Assembly (NCBI RefSeq): GCF_029962835.1
Contig: NC_080581.1
Coordinates: forward strand, 23,078,001 to 23,142,000
From: Magnolia sinica
Taxonomy: Eukaryota; Streptophyta; Magnoliopsida; Magnoliales; Magnoliaceae
DNA: 64,000 nt
Direction: 5' to 3'
Shown here: in pieces, positions 9,765-20,414 of the stretch
How positions within the stretch are numbered: the stretch's first letter is position 1
Layout: each line of letters starts with the position of its first letter
Program-made: the position numbers and the translations under genes
Notes under the pieces: model-generated
What the model saw: the letters and a program-made list of their open reading frames with translations, nothing else
Databases searched by the model: none
What the model was told of the DNA's origin: nothing

Positions 9765-10930
9765 CTGCGTAGGGGCCACCTGTGATGTAACTGTTTATCC
9801 ACGTGGTCCATTCCTTCTGGACGCGGATTAGATACTGATAGGTTGAGCAGCGACAGTGGCTAATGAAGTGACGTCACCAAGTTCATGTATGTGTTATATC
9901 CACACCGTAGATCCATTTTGAGATATTATTTTAGGGCATGAGCCAAAGAATGAGGCAGGTAAAAAGCTATATTGGACCCCACCACAGGAAACAGTGGAGA
10001 GAGTGCCATGGTTGAAACTATCCTAAGGCCCGCCGTAATTTTTATTTGAAACCAACCTGTTCAAAAGTTAAAAAAGACATGAAATAAGGGAAAACACAAA
10101 TATCAGCTTCATCTACAACTTTTATGGCCTTTAGAAATTTTTAATGTTCTATGCTGGGTGCACTGGAGCTTTAACTCATTCTTTGAATATTAACCTAAAA
10201 TGATCTCTCCACGTAGATGGAAGGTGAGAATACAAAACATACATCATGTTGGGCCCACGGAACGTCACTTTGGTAATGAGCCTCGCTACTCCGCGCCCAT
10301 TCCTTCTCAGATCATGTTAATGCATGACTCAAAAAATAAAGCATATCCAATGCTCTAGTGCACCCTACCAAAGAAATCTTCCATTTAATGCTTGAACATT
10401 TAATGCAACCAAGCTTTCTATTCGCCGTGGTCTACGAGGGGCTTTGGATCCGCCTCATTTTTTGGGATGCCCATTAGACCTTAGCTCACCAGTTTTGTGG
10501 GTCCCACCATGAAGTATGTGTTGTATCTACACCGTTTATAGATTTTGAGAGATCATTTTAGGGCATGACCCTAAGAATGAGGCATATCCAAAGCTTAAGT
10601 GGACAACACGACATGACGTGGGGATTAAACGCCTACCATTAAAAACATCTTTGGGCCATAGAAGTTTTCCATCAAGCTGGTGTTTGTGTTTTCCCTTACT
10701 CTGTGTCCCTTTTAACTTATAAAAAGGTTGGATCTCAAATAAACACCATGGTGGGCCTTAGGAAGGTTGCAATGGTGGGTGTCACTGTCCCAACTTTTTT
10801 CTGTGGTGGAGTCCACTTGAGCTTTGGATCTGCTTCATTCTTTGGATCATGTCCTAAAATGATCTCTCCAAATGTATGGACGGTGTGGATACGACACATA
10901 AGCCCACAGAATGTGATGACGTCACTTCAA
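9765..10930. mobile_element. Cluster of GGGCCC-arm MITEs (one arm, two fuller copies)
   Basis: A lone left arm lies at about 9765-9850. One copy spans about 9865-10285, with left arm 'gtgacgtcaccaagttcatg' and right arm 'gggcccacggaacgtcac'. A partial copy fills 10290-10480. Another copy spans about 10490-10930, from 'tgggtcccaccatgaagt' to 'agcccacagaatgtgatgac'. All share the interior phrase 'catatccaa.gct.aagtg'. The limits are by eye. Confidence 0.6.
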
Positions 10931-11062
10931 TAGCCGGACACGCTACGCTTCTGTGAAGTCCATTGGCTAATCCGCATCGCATTTTTGGACACATACATCA
11001 CGATGGCTCCCTACACAGATCTGATCGGTCGTTGCTGGATCCGACCTCCATCTGCCTGCAAA

Positions 11063-11541
11063 AGCTTAGTGGGTGTTACTCTTACCGTAGGACTTACCTT
11101 AATGATATTTTGTACATCTACTCCGTACATTCGTTTTTCCATAAAGTTTTAGGATAAATTACTAAAAATTAAGCATATATAAATCTTAGGTGCACCACAC
11201 CACAAGAAACAGTGATGATTGAACATTCACCATTAAAAACTTCCCAAGGCCCACTTTAAGCACATACGATAATATTTATTTTCCATCCAACCCGTTGACA
11301 AACAGAAAGTAATGAAGGTAAAATACAAAGATTAACTTGATTCAAAACTTTTGTGGCATACAAAAAGCTTTTAATGGCTATTCACCACCTTTTCCGGTGG
11401 TGTGTTCTACTGGAAATTTGGATCTTTATCAAGTTTTGTATAATGTCCTTAAATGAGCTAAGAAAACGGATGAACAGTGTGGATACGAAAAAAAAATCAT
11501 CAAGGTGAGCCCCACACAGTAAGAGTAACACCTATTAAGCT
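11063..11541. mobile_element. Mutator-like MITE with 'ggtgttactcttac' inverted ends
   Basis: The first 23 bases (agcttagtgggtgttact...) match the inverse of the last 23 (agcttaataggtgttact...) with three differences. The inner arms continue the pairing with 'tgtacatctactccgtac' against 'aacagtgtggatacg'. No 9-bp duplication is visible at these limits. Confidence 0.65.
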
Positions 11542-11625
11542 GTTACTCGGGCAACGGCTAATCCGCTCCCAATGAGACGATGGTAATGCACGAAAGAGAA
11601 CTCATAGCGTGATTACTTTTCCACC

Positions 11626-12148
11626 GGACTCGGATTGCGTTCTACCCCCGCCCGGACGGTAATCCGTTCGGGCAGGGCTCTGTGGGGCCCTCTGTGATGT
11701 AAGTGTTTTATCCACACCGTTAATTGCTTTTCTCAGATTATTTTAAGTATGAGCCAAATAGTGAGTAAGGTACAGAGCTTAAGTGGACCACAAATTGAGA
11801 ATTTAATGTCCACCATTAAAAAATTCTTGGGAGTCGGAGAAGTTTCGGATCAAGCTAATATTTGTTTTTTCACTTCATCCACGTCTACATGACCTTATTA
11901 ATTAGTTGATGATAAAAACATCACGGTGGCCCTTAGAAAGGTTTCAACGGTGAGTGTCATTATCACTGCAGCTTCCACCGGTGTGGTTCACTGGAGCTGT
12001 GGACTTGTTTCAATTTAACATATGTAACTTAAAATAATCTGAGAAAAGCAATTAACGGCGTGGATTAAAACCTACATTACAGAGGGGCCCACAGAGCCCT
12101 GCCCGGACGGATTACCGTCCGAGCGGGGGTAGGACGCAATCCGCGTCC
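11626..12148. mobile_element. Mutator-like MITE with about 120-bp inverted repeats
   Basis: The two ends are near-perfect inverses for about 120 bp: 'ggactcggattgcgttctac' on the left, 'ggacgcggattgcgtcctac' when the right end is read on the minus strand. Pairing continues through 'ttgcttttctcagattattt'. The 9-bp word 'ttttccacc' directly flanks both sides (11617-11625 and 12149-12157). Long inverted repeats plus a 9-bp duplication are the signature of Mutator-type insertion. No coding capacity. Confidence 0.88.
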
Positions 12149-12174
12149 TTTTCCACCAGCATGTCCATCGCGTA

Positions 12175-12370
12175 TAGGGGTTGTCAATGGGCCGGGTTAG
12201 GGTGGGCTGAGCTTCATTTAAGCCCAGCCTGTATTGTTCGACCTAAGCCCAAGCCAGGTCCGGGCCTATCACAGGCCGAAATGGTTCAGCCCGGGCTTGA
12301 CCCAGTCAGTAACGGTTCAAAAAATTCAGCCCAAGCCCAGCCCAAAATGCTTATACAGGGCCCAATCCTG
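12175..12370. mobile_element. MITE fragment with 'ggggttgtcaatgggccggg' end
   Basis: The left end and the chain of 'aagcccaagcc' and 'cagcccgggctt' words match the GGGC-rich class also seen at 7630. No right terminus is visible before the sequence changes at about 12370. Confidence 0.45.
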
Positions 12371-12399
12371 AAAAAAGTTTTCTAAAAGAAAGGACGTTT

Positions 12400-13360
12400 T
12401 GGGGCCACGCCTACCTACTCTGGCACGTCTCACTTAATGATATTTGATCCGTTCATTTGGTGGGCCCCACCATGGTATTTATGTGGAATTCACCACAACC
12501 ATTACGTGTCATCTCATGTTAGACCAAGGACTCAATAATCAGCCCTCTCCGTATTTCAGGTGCACCACAGGATTGGATATAGTGTACAAGGCAACACTCA
12601 CCCTCCAAACTGTTTTTCTTCATGTGGTACACCTGGACAATGGATGGTCCTGATGTTTGGCTATTATGCCTACGTTTTAGAGTGTTATCTAATGTTTGGA
12701 GTGGATTTTATATAATTATCAGTGGGCTATGTAAATATCAGGGGTGGACATCTCTCTACAAATTGGTTACCTTGGTATCTCACCTGAATCATGGCTCAGA
12801 CTGATTTGTTTGTTATGGGCGTGATATAGGATTACTCATTTAATGGTTATAGTGGCCCCATCAAAAATCATCGGTGGGCATACCTCTTATCGCTGTTAAA
12901 AAAAGGCAGGCAGAACTTCGATATTTTTATTAGATCCACCATGATGTGTATTTGTGATCTACTCCAACCATTAAATATATAATCCCACATTAGGCCAGGG
13001 ATGAAAAATTCAAGTTAATCTTTGATTCAAGTGGGCCACAATACAGGTACCATCATGTAGAAGATATAAAATCCACTCTAAGCACTAGATCCCACGCCAA
13101 TATTTAGGTGCAGGTCCTAAAAATCAGGCCCATTTGTAAATCAGATAGGCCACACAAGGGAAAATGCTTGGAGGGTGAGCATTGTCATGTGTAATATTTT
13201 CAATTGTGTCGTCCATTTAAATTAGGGATGGAACTGATGTTAAACAGTGGAATGTTTACCATAATGTTCATTTGTCATCCAACCCATTGGTAAGGTCACA
13301 TGAACCTTAGTGAAGGGGAAAAAAAGAAATAATACATCAATGTAGGCCTAATCCGCTCCA
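12400..13360. mobile_element. Two or more diverged MITE copies ('gtgggccccaccatgg' class)
   Basis: The arm 'ggtgggccccaccatggtat' near 12460 has an imperfect inverse near 12680-12745. A second set lies around 12940-13110, with 'gatccaccatgatgtgtatt' and 'taaaatccactctaa'. No gene; limits approximate. Confidence 0.45.
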
Positions 13361-13365
13361 CTCCT

Positions 13366-13880
13366 CAAGAGGTGCGGCTATGGATCCACCAAGGTGGGTG
13401 GATCCCTACCTGTGGGGCCCATTGTGATGTATCTTCCTTACATTTAAGTTGTCCATCTATTTTGAAAGATTATTTTAGTGCATGATTCAAAAAATGAAGC
13501 AAATCCAAACCTTGGGTGGACCACACTATAGGAAACGGTGGTGATTGAATACCGAACCATTAAAAACTTCTTGAGAGCCACTGAAAAGTTTATTCGCCAT
13601 CCAACCTGCTAATAAGGTTGAAAAATCCTTGATGAAGGGACCAACAAATATCAGCTTCATTCAAAACTTTTGTGGCTGACAATAAATTTTTAATGGTCAA
13701 TCACCACTGTTTCCTATAACGTGGTTCACTCGAGGTTTTGATTTGCTTCATTTTTTGATCAAAACAAATTAACGTTGTGGATTTAAGACACATACATAAA
13801 TGTGGGCCCACATTGAGGGATGCACCCACCTCGGTATGTTTGAGGATCCACTCAAGCCACGCCTCTCTTGGAGATGCCCA
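13366..13880. mobile_element. Fold-back MITE, GGGCCC-arm family
   Basis: The left end (aagaggtgcggctatggatc, then ctgtggggcccattgtgatg) is inverted on the right (aatgtgggcccacattgagg, then gatccactcaagccacgcct). Terminal pairing is imperfect and no target duplication was found. Confidence 0.6.
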
Positions 13881-13929
13881 TCCTCTTAAGCGCGTACAGT
13901 GTAACACTTCATCATACACCCAATATTTT

Positions 13930-15348
13930 TTATTTTTATTTTTTAGGGACCCATCATGATGTATATGTGATCCACTCTCACCAGTAGATGTGTAATCCTA
14001 TGTTATTCCTGTGACCAAAAATTTAGGACAGCCTGTGATTCAAGTAAGCCACATTAAGGGAAACATTTTGGAGATAAAATATTTAAGGGGCTAACCAAGA
14101 TGGTTACATGAAATCCACTCCAATTACTGGTAAATAGTGGTTTTTTGTTTTGTTTTGTTTTTTATTTATTGTTTTTTGCCCATTCACTCGCACCAGGGGG
14201 GATTTCACGGCAAACGGTACTCGAAACCATGACCTCGTATTGAAACTCTCTTGGTCTACTTGTATGTGTTAATAAATGCGTTTGTATGTGTTAACAAATG
14301 CCACAAGTGCAATTTCTAAGTGCCTGCTTATCATCTATCATGCATCACACGTGGCCCGAGTTTCATATAACCTTCTACGCATCATCATACGCGCGAGAGA
14401 CTGTATGATTCAAAGATTCATGGTTCTATCGTGATGTCTGCCTGAAATCCACTCCGTCCATCATTTTGCCAGCTTATGTAAGGACCAAAATGAGGTGGAT
14501 CCAAGACCCAAGTGGACCACACCATTCTAAACAGTGGGTAGGTAAACGCCTACTATTGAAAACTTCCTAAGGCCCATGACCTTTTTATTTCTAAACCTAA
14601 ATGTGTGATTTTTTCTTAACAAATATTTTAAGATCACTCCACAATAAATTTTCTTATTTAAGTTGGTGGTTATAACTCTTGTTATCATATATGCTAGACC
14701 CTTGCACCATTTGCATCATGCACACGTACATATTATCATACTAGACTCTTGCACCATGTACATGTATATACCGTGCTAGACTCTTGTATCTTTCACACGT
14801 ATGAGGCATGCATGCAATTAAAAAAAAAAACATGTAATTCTCATACGTGTCCAACTTGTAATTCGCGTACTTCCCATTATCACGCATGAGGCATGCAAAT
14901 TCACCACATCATGCAATTCATGTAATTCCCACACGGGCTATTTTGTAGTCGAACATGAGTCCAAAAAATGGAATCATAACCATCCAATGCCTTTAAGTGG
15001 ACATATTTCCACATGATGTTAACACAAATTATATAAGTAAATACAATAAATAAGAATATTAATAGGTTGCACAGTCAATTTAGAGCCCAGATTTGCACAG
15101 TTTTTTTTTTGTTAGCTTGTTAGTACACCCACTGTCAGTTCACACTTAACTGTCAGTCACCCCCATTAGGGATCGCTACCAAGACCTCAACGTTGAAACG
15201 AGGTATCTTTCACTCAGTCCACCTCTTGAGTTATGGATCAGGGTGTCAGATTCGCACAGTTGGTACATCAGTTTTCTGGCTAAAAATCGTCCAGTTTTAT
15301 GCTTAATCAATGGACTTTAAGTGGACAGATTTAACCACCATTGCTGTC
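13930..15348. other. Repeat debris: MITE arms, antisense SINE-like pieces, short tandem repeat
   Basis: Arms of the 'gatccactc' class lie at 13950-14120 and 14440-14580. Two minus-strand pieces (about 14185-14265 and 15125-15240) share a 'gaggtc' word and box B-like sequence with the SINE at 5794. Positions 14688-14810 hold three imperfect units of 'tgctagactcttgcacc'. No coding exon seen. Confidence 0.45.
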
Positions 15349-15353
15349 CAAAT

Positions 15354-15592
15354 TGTTGGGGTGAGTCATTACATTAACAAGTTATAGAAACCTTAGCGGT
15401 AGAAATCCCTTTAATCAAGGGTCAACCATGATTGCAGACATAGATATTGTATAGGTAAAGAATAGTTTCCTAAAATACCTCCTTAGTTGTAGAAATCCCT
15501 TCAACCAAGGGTCAACCATGATTGTAACCATGATAACTATATATCTTGTAATCTGTTCTATGGAATGAATATACGAAATTTACAGTCTGACA
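15354..15592 (+). repeat. 5' LTR of the copia element (239 bp)
   Basis: Runs from TGTTGG to CTGACA. It is 48 bp longer than the 3' LTR because a segment starting 'agttgtagaaatcccttc' (about 15484-15535) repeats the segment near 15396. Confidence 0.9.
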
Positions 15593-15604
15593 TGATATCA
15601 AAGC
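15593..15604 (+). other. Primer binding site, initiator-Met tRNA type
   Basis: 'tgatatcaaagc' directly follows the 5' LTR and differs at two positions from the usual TGGTATCAGAGC. Confidence 0.85.
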
Positions 15605-15660
15605 GTGATCTTGGGTTCCCTGTGTCTTGAACAAGAAGGGATCCAAACTGCTCGGAATCC

Positions 15661-17097
15661 ATGGCTGACTCCACAGAATTGACACAACCACCCACCATCT
15701 CAACCGAATCCATCCTTGACAATCTGGCAAAAAAAATGACGGAGGTCTTGACAAGAGCCCAAACCTCTTCACCATCGCCCATCATTGATTCCCCGGCGGT
15801 TCCAATAAGCATCAAGTTGGATGGTTCCAACTATGCATTATGGTCCTAGGTGGTTTAGATGTACATCTTAGGAAAAGACAAACTGGGATATATCGATGGA
15901 GACTATCCCCACCCACCAGAAACAGACCCATCATTTTGCAAATGGCACACTGAGAATGCCATGGTGAAAGGGTGGTTGATCAACTCAATGAACTATTCCT
16001 TGGTTGTGAACTTCATACGCTTCCCAACGGCTAAACAGGTATGGGACTCTACTGCCACAACTTACTTCGATGGAACTGACACCTTGCAAGTATATGATCT
16101 ACGACGTCGTGTATCTTGGATGAGACAAGCAGCGGATCCATAGAAAAATTCTATAATGATCTATAGGGTTTGTGGCACGAGATTGATTTTCGTCGCCCCA
16201 ATGGAATGTGCAACCGACATACAAAAATACAACTCAATCCTATAGGAGGAGAGAGTCTACATTTTTCTGGATGGGCTAGATGACCGACTAGATAATATTT
16301 GGAGCAATGTTCTTCAACTGAAACCTTTCCCTACAGTTGAGCAGGTGTATGCTCACGTTCGAAGGGAGGATGTTCGACAATCTGTGATGGCATCGGGAGC
16401 GGAGGCTGCTGCTAGTGGTGCTTTTATGGCCACCAAAGGCATGAAATCTGGTCAAACATTGGTGAAGTCAGGGTCATCCTCAAAACCCAAGGGTCACTCT
16501 GATGGGAGTAAGTGTACTCATTGTGGTAATACAAAGCATACCAGGGATACATGCTTTAAACTACATGGTTACCTAGACTGGTGGCATGAATTACAAGCCC
16601 GAAAGAAACGAGATACACCTGCAACTAAGGAAGGCACGGGTAGAGTAGCGGTGGCCATTGCTGAATCTCAATTGTCCCTTGTTCCGTTGGCAGAACTGCC
16701 TACTTCAGTCACGGATCAAGGTAACCGTGGTCAAGTTTTTTGTAGCTCTACCTCTCGGAATGATGGCACCTGGATTATCGACTTTGAGGCAACGGATCAT
16801 ATGATCTTTGATTCCAATGACTTCTCCCATATAACTCAACCAAGAAGGACCTATATTGCCAATGCCAATGGGGCGACCTACCCGGTCATAGGGGCTAGAA
16901 CTGTGCCCCTATCTCCTTCTCTCTCTTTATCTCACACGCTACTTGTCCCATCTCCCTCAAATAAGTTGATGTCTGTGAGCCAAGTTATTGAAGAGCTCAA
17001 TTGTGTAGTACTTATATACGCTACCTTTTATCTTCTTCAGGATAATCTCAGCAAGGAGAGGGACTGTATTACTTGGATGACTTCAGCCCGGGAATAG
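15661..17097 (+). pseudogene. Copia gag and protease, broken
   Basis: The gag reading starts at ATG 15661 (MADSTELTQ). It continues through LDGSNYALWS, a stop at 15847, then LGKDKLGYIDGD and a second break after 16143. The nucleocapsid zinc knuckle is seen in the 16345-17097 frame as CTHCGNTKHTRDTC (C-x2-C-x4-H-x4-C), intact. The protease follows with WIIDFEATDHM, where family members have WIIDSGATDHM; the active-site Ser and Gly are replaced, so it cannot be an active aspartic protease. Both replacements could come from C-to-T or G-to-A changes. Gag would package element RNA in cytoplasmic particles. Confidence 0.85.
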
Positions 17098-18065
17098 CGA
17101 ACCACACGCACCACCAAACCAGTAGTAAGGAAAGGCAAATTTGGCTATGGCATCGGCGCTTGGGGCATCCATCATTTGGTTATCTAGGACATTTATTCCC
17201 AGATTTATTCTCAAATTTGTAGAATGTTGACTTTAAGTGTGATACATGTATTATGGCTAAAAGCCATGAAGTTTCTTATCCGGTTAGCTTGAATAAAAGT
17301 AACATTCCATTTGCCTTAATACACTCTGATGTGTGGGGGCCCTCTTCGATAACTACTTCTTCATTTTACCGTTGGTTTGTGATTTTTATCGACAATTGCA
17401 CTCAAATGACATGGCTTTACTAGCTGAAAACCAAAGATGAAGTTTTCACAGTTTTTCAAGTGTTTCATGTCATGATTCAGACTCAATTCTCATCCAAGAT
17501 ACAAATCCTTCGTTCCGAAAATGGTGGCGAATTCACCAACCACAGATTTCAGGCTTATTTCCAACAACATGGTCTCCTCCATTAGACATCATGCTCTCAG
17601 ACACCGCAACAAAATGGTGTCGGCGAGAGGAAAAAGCAGCACATTTTAGAAATAGCCTGTGCTTTACTGCTTGGAGCACGGATGCCGAGTCACCATTGGG
17701 GGGATGCTGTAGCTACTACAGTGTATTTAATAAACCGTCTGCCTTTACACTTTAAGAGTCCCCTACAAATCCTCTCTGCTCATATTCCTCTACCTGCAGT
17801 ATTGATGCTCCCTCCTAGAATTTTTAGGTGTGTTGCTTTTGTCCATCTCCACAAGAATCAACGTACCAAGCTGGATCCATGTGCACTTTGGTGTTTATTT
17901 TTGGGATATGGTTTACATAAAAAGGGCTTTCAGTGCTATGATCCCACCGCCAACCGTATTTATATCACCATGGATGTTACTTTCCTTGAGTCCGAGACTT
18001 TTTATCCATCACTGGTACTCACTTCTCCTCGTCAGGGGGGGACTCAAGTTGAAGAGCCGAATTGA
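17098..18065 (+). pseudogene. Copia integrase, broken
   Basis: The N-terminal zinc domain is recognisable (LWHRRLGHPSFGYL, later FKCDTCIMAKSH). The core follows with HSDVWGPSS, then LRSENGGEFTN and QNGVGERKKQH. The second catalytic Asp of the D,D-E triad reads Glu. In-frame stops interrupt the region at several places before 17680. The C-terminal part, from 17682, is an open frame through FLGYGLHKKGFQCYDP and VTFLESETFY, typical copia integrase tail. It belongs to the same polyprotein as gag and RT. Confidence 0.82.
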
Positions 18066-18173
18066 ATGATGGTGCCCGAAAGTGAAGAACCAGAAAACAG
18101 ATAGGCTGAAAATGAACATGCAGAATTGACAAGTGCAATACCCAAAAGTGAAGAACTAGAAAATAGAGAGGCT

Positions 18174-18317
18174 GAAAATGAAGAACCTGGAAATGAAGAG
18201 GCCGAACATGGAGAACCTGAAGAAAATGAAGAACCTGGAAATGAAGAGGCCGAACATGGAGAACCTGAATAAAATGAAGAACCTGGAAATGAATAGGCCG
18301 AACATGGAGAACCTGAA
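18174..18317 (+). repeat. 48-bp minisatellite, three units, in the IN-RT linker
   Basis: The unit starts 'gaaaatgaagaacctggaaa' and occurs at 18174, 18222 and 18270. In the pol frame it encodes an acidic NEEPGNEEAEHGEPE-type repeat. The third unit carries two G-to-T stops (GAA to TAA at 18270, GAG to TAG further on). An older, looser repeat precedes it (about 18077 and 18140). Confidence 0.9.
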
Positions 18318-18437
18318 AATACAGAATCCCCTCACTCCCCAGTACCCGAAGACTCTCTTCCTAAGAATATTCTTGAGGTAAGTACTCCTACTGCACCTTT
18401 ACATATTAATGTCATAGATTCTTCTTCTGGTTATGTC

Positions 18438-20119
18438 TTGCCTTTCAGGCACAACCGTGGGAAACCACTGAACAGATACTCTTCAAATGAGGAAGAAAGA
18501 AGGTCCAAGTATCCAATCGCAAATTACATGTCCACTCAAAGTCTATCCGAGCCTACTTTCACTCAAACACTATCCTCTTGCTATGTTCCCAGCAGTGTTG
18601 AGAAGGCCTTATTCGACCCAAAGTGGGCACAAGCGATACAAGAAGAACTGGAGGCTTTACGAAAAAATAACACTTGGAAGTTGGTCCCATTACCGGAAGG
18701 GAAGAAGATAGTGGGATGCGAATGGGTGTTCTCTATAAAATATAAGGCTGATGGATCCATCGACCGATACAAGGCGAGACTTGTGGCGAAGGATTTTACT
18801 CAAACGTATGGCATAAACAATTTGAAAACTTTCTCACCAGTAGCCAAACTGAACACTGTTAGAGTCTTATTGTCTCTTGCAGCAAATTTAGACTGGCCAC
18901 TACAACTCGATATGAAGAACGCCTTTCTTCACGGCGATCTTGACGAGGAAGTATACATGGACATTCTGCTTGGGTTTACAGGATCTTCTGAGACTAGGAT
19001 TGTTTGTAAATTGGAGAGGGCATTGTATGGGCTGAAGTAGTCATCCCGGGTGTGGTTTGGTCAATTTAGTTCGGCTATGAGGAAGTATGGCTATCACCAA
19101 AGTAACTCTGACCATACTCTCTTCCTGAAACACCGATAAGGCAAGGTGACAGCCTTAATCGTCTACGTGAATGACATGATAATTACGGAGGATGCTGTAG
19201 ATGAGATCTATAGACTACAAGGGCAATTATCTACTGAATTTGAAATGAAGAACCTAGGAGGGCTTAAATATTTTCTGGGAATAGAGGTAGTGAGGTCACG
19301 AAAAGGCATATTTCTCTCTCAACGGAAATATGTACTAGATTTATTGTCAGAAGTGGGATTACTAGAGTGCAAGCCAGTGGATACTCCGATTGTGCAGAAT
19401 CATAGGCTTATGGAATATCTTGACCAGGTGGCAACTGATAAAGGAAAGTATCAACGACTTGTGGAAAAGCTCATATACCTATCCCACACTCGCCTAGATA
19501 TTGCTTACACTGTAAGTGTGGTAAGCCAATTTGTGCATTGTCCTAGTGAAGACCATATGGGTGGAGTAATTCGAATCCTCCGCTATCTGAAGTCATCACC
19601 AGAAAAAGGCTAATGTTCACCAAAAATAACCATCTGAATATTGAAGGGTACATAGATGCGGACTGGGCAGGGAATATCTTGGATAGAAAGTCTACTTTGG
19701 GCTACTTTACATTTGTGGGAGGCAACTTAGTTACAAGGAGGAGCAAAAAGCAAAAGGTGGTGGCTTTGTTCAGCGCTAAAGCTGAGTTCCAAGGTATGGC
19801 TAAAGCATTATGTGAGCTCCTCTGGCATAGAAGATTGCTAATAGATGTCGGTTTTGTTCCTGACTCTGTAATGAATTTGTTTTGTGATAACAAAGTTGCC
19901 ATTGAAATATCTCATAACCCAGTCCAACACGATCGCACCAAGCATGTGGAGGTGGATAGACATTTCATCAAACAGAACCTAGAGGAAAATATCATTCAGT
20001 TTCCTTTTGTTAAGTCTGAAGACCAGTTGGTGGACATACTTACAAAAGCAGTTTTCAATAGAAACTTTTATGACTCACTTGACAAGTTGGGCATTAGAGA
20101 TATCTACGCATCAACTTAA
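18438..20119 (+). pseudogene. Copia reverse transcriptase and RNase H, broken
   Basis: The first RT part is open from 18438 to 19040: [58 protein letters not shown], then a stop where Gln is usual. The second RT part (19146-19613) carries LIVYVNDMII, so the YVDD box has lost its first Asp, followed by LKYFLGIEV. The frame shifts at 19613 into RNase H (YIDADWAG, STLGYF, then FSAKAEF and DNKVAIEIS, HDRTKHVEVDRHFI, ILTKAV), ending at 20119 next to the purine tract. The catalytic Glu of RNase H reads Lys. It would have made element cDNA; it cannot do so now. Confidence 0.9.
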
Positions 20120-20126
20120 GGGGGAG
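20118..20126 (+). other. Polypurine tract of the copia element
   Basis: 'aagggggag' directly precedes the 3' LTR. Confidence 0.85.
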
Positions 20127-20317
20127 TGTTGGCATGAGTCATTACATTAACAAGTTATAGAAACCTTAGTTGTAGAAATCCCTTCAATCAAGGGTCAACC
20201 ATGATTGTAGCCGTAGATATTGTATAGGCAAAGAATAGTTTCCTAAAATACCTCCTTGTATCTATATATATTGTAATTTGTTATATGGAATGAATATACG
20301 AAATTTATAGTCTGACA
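20127..20317 (+). repeat. 3' LTR of the copia element (191 bp)
   Basis: Runs from TGTTGG to CTGACA and is followed by the duplicated CAAAT. It lacks the 48-bp internal repeat found in the 5' LTR. Confidence 0.9.
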
Positions 20318-20356
20318 CAAATCCATGCCCATCATTGTGAAATCTATAACTGTGTC

Positions 20357-20398
<42 letters not shown>

Positions 20399-20414
20399 AA
20401 GAAAAGGTTGTGGT
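20318..20414 (+). repeat. Short spacer with (TC)18 tract
   Basis: About 97 bp between the copia element and the chromovirus LTR, with an uninterrupted TC run at 20361-20396. Confidence 0.95.

Larger units (their letters stand above)
15354..20317 (+). mobile_element. Ty1/copia LTR retrotransposon, complete structure, inactive
   Basis: A full-length element of about 5 kb with short LTRs (15354-15592 and 20127-20317), initiator-Met-type primer site, gag-PR-IN-RT-RNase H order (copia order) and a purine tract. The direct repeats CAAAT (15349-15353 and 20318-20322) are perfect. The coding part is broken by many stops. Four catalytic motifs are altered: PR has DFE where DSG or DTG is expected, IN has ENGGE for DNGGE, RT has YVND for YVDD, and RNase H has SAKAEF for SAEAEF. 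The short LTRs and size suggest an Ale/Retrofit-like lineage, but I am less sure of that. Confidence 0.92.

Noticed and set aside
18174..18317. CRISPR-like array
   Set aside because: The units are directly adjacent with no spacers and code for protein inside a retrotransposon pol; this is a minisatellite in a plant genome.
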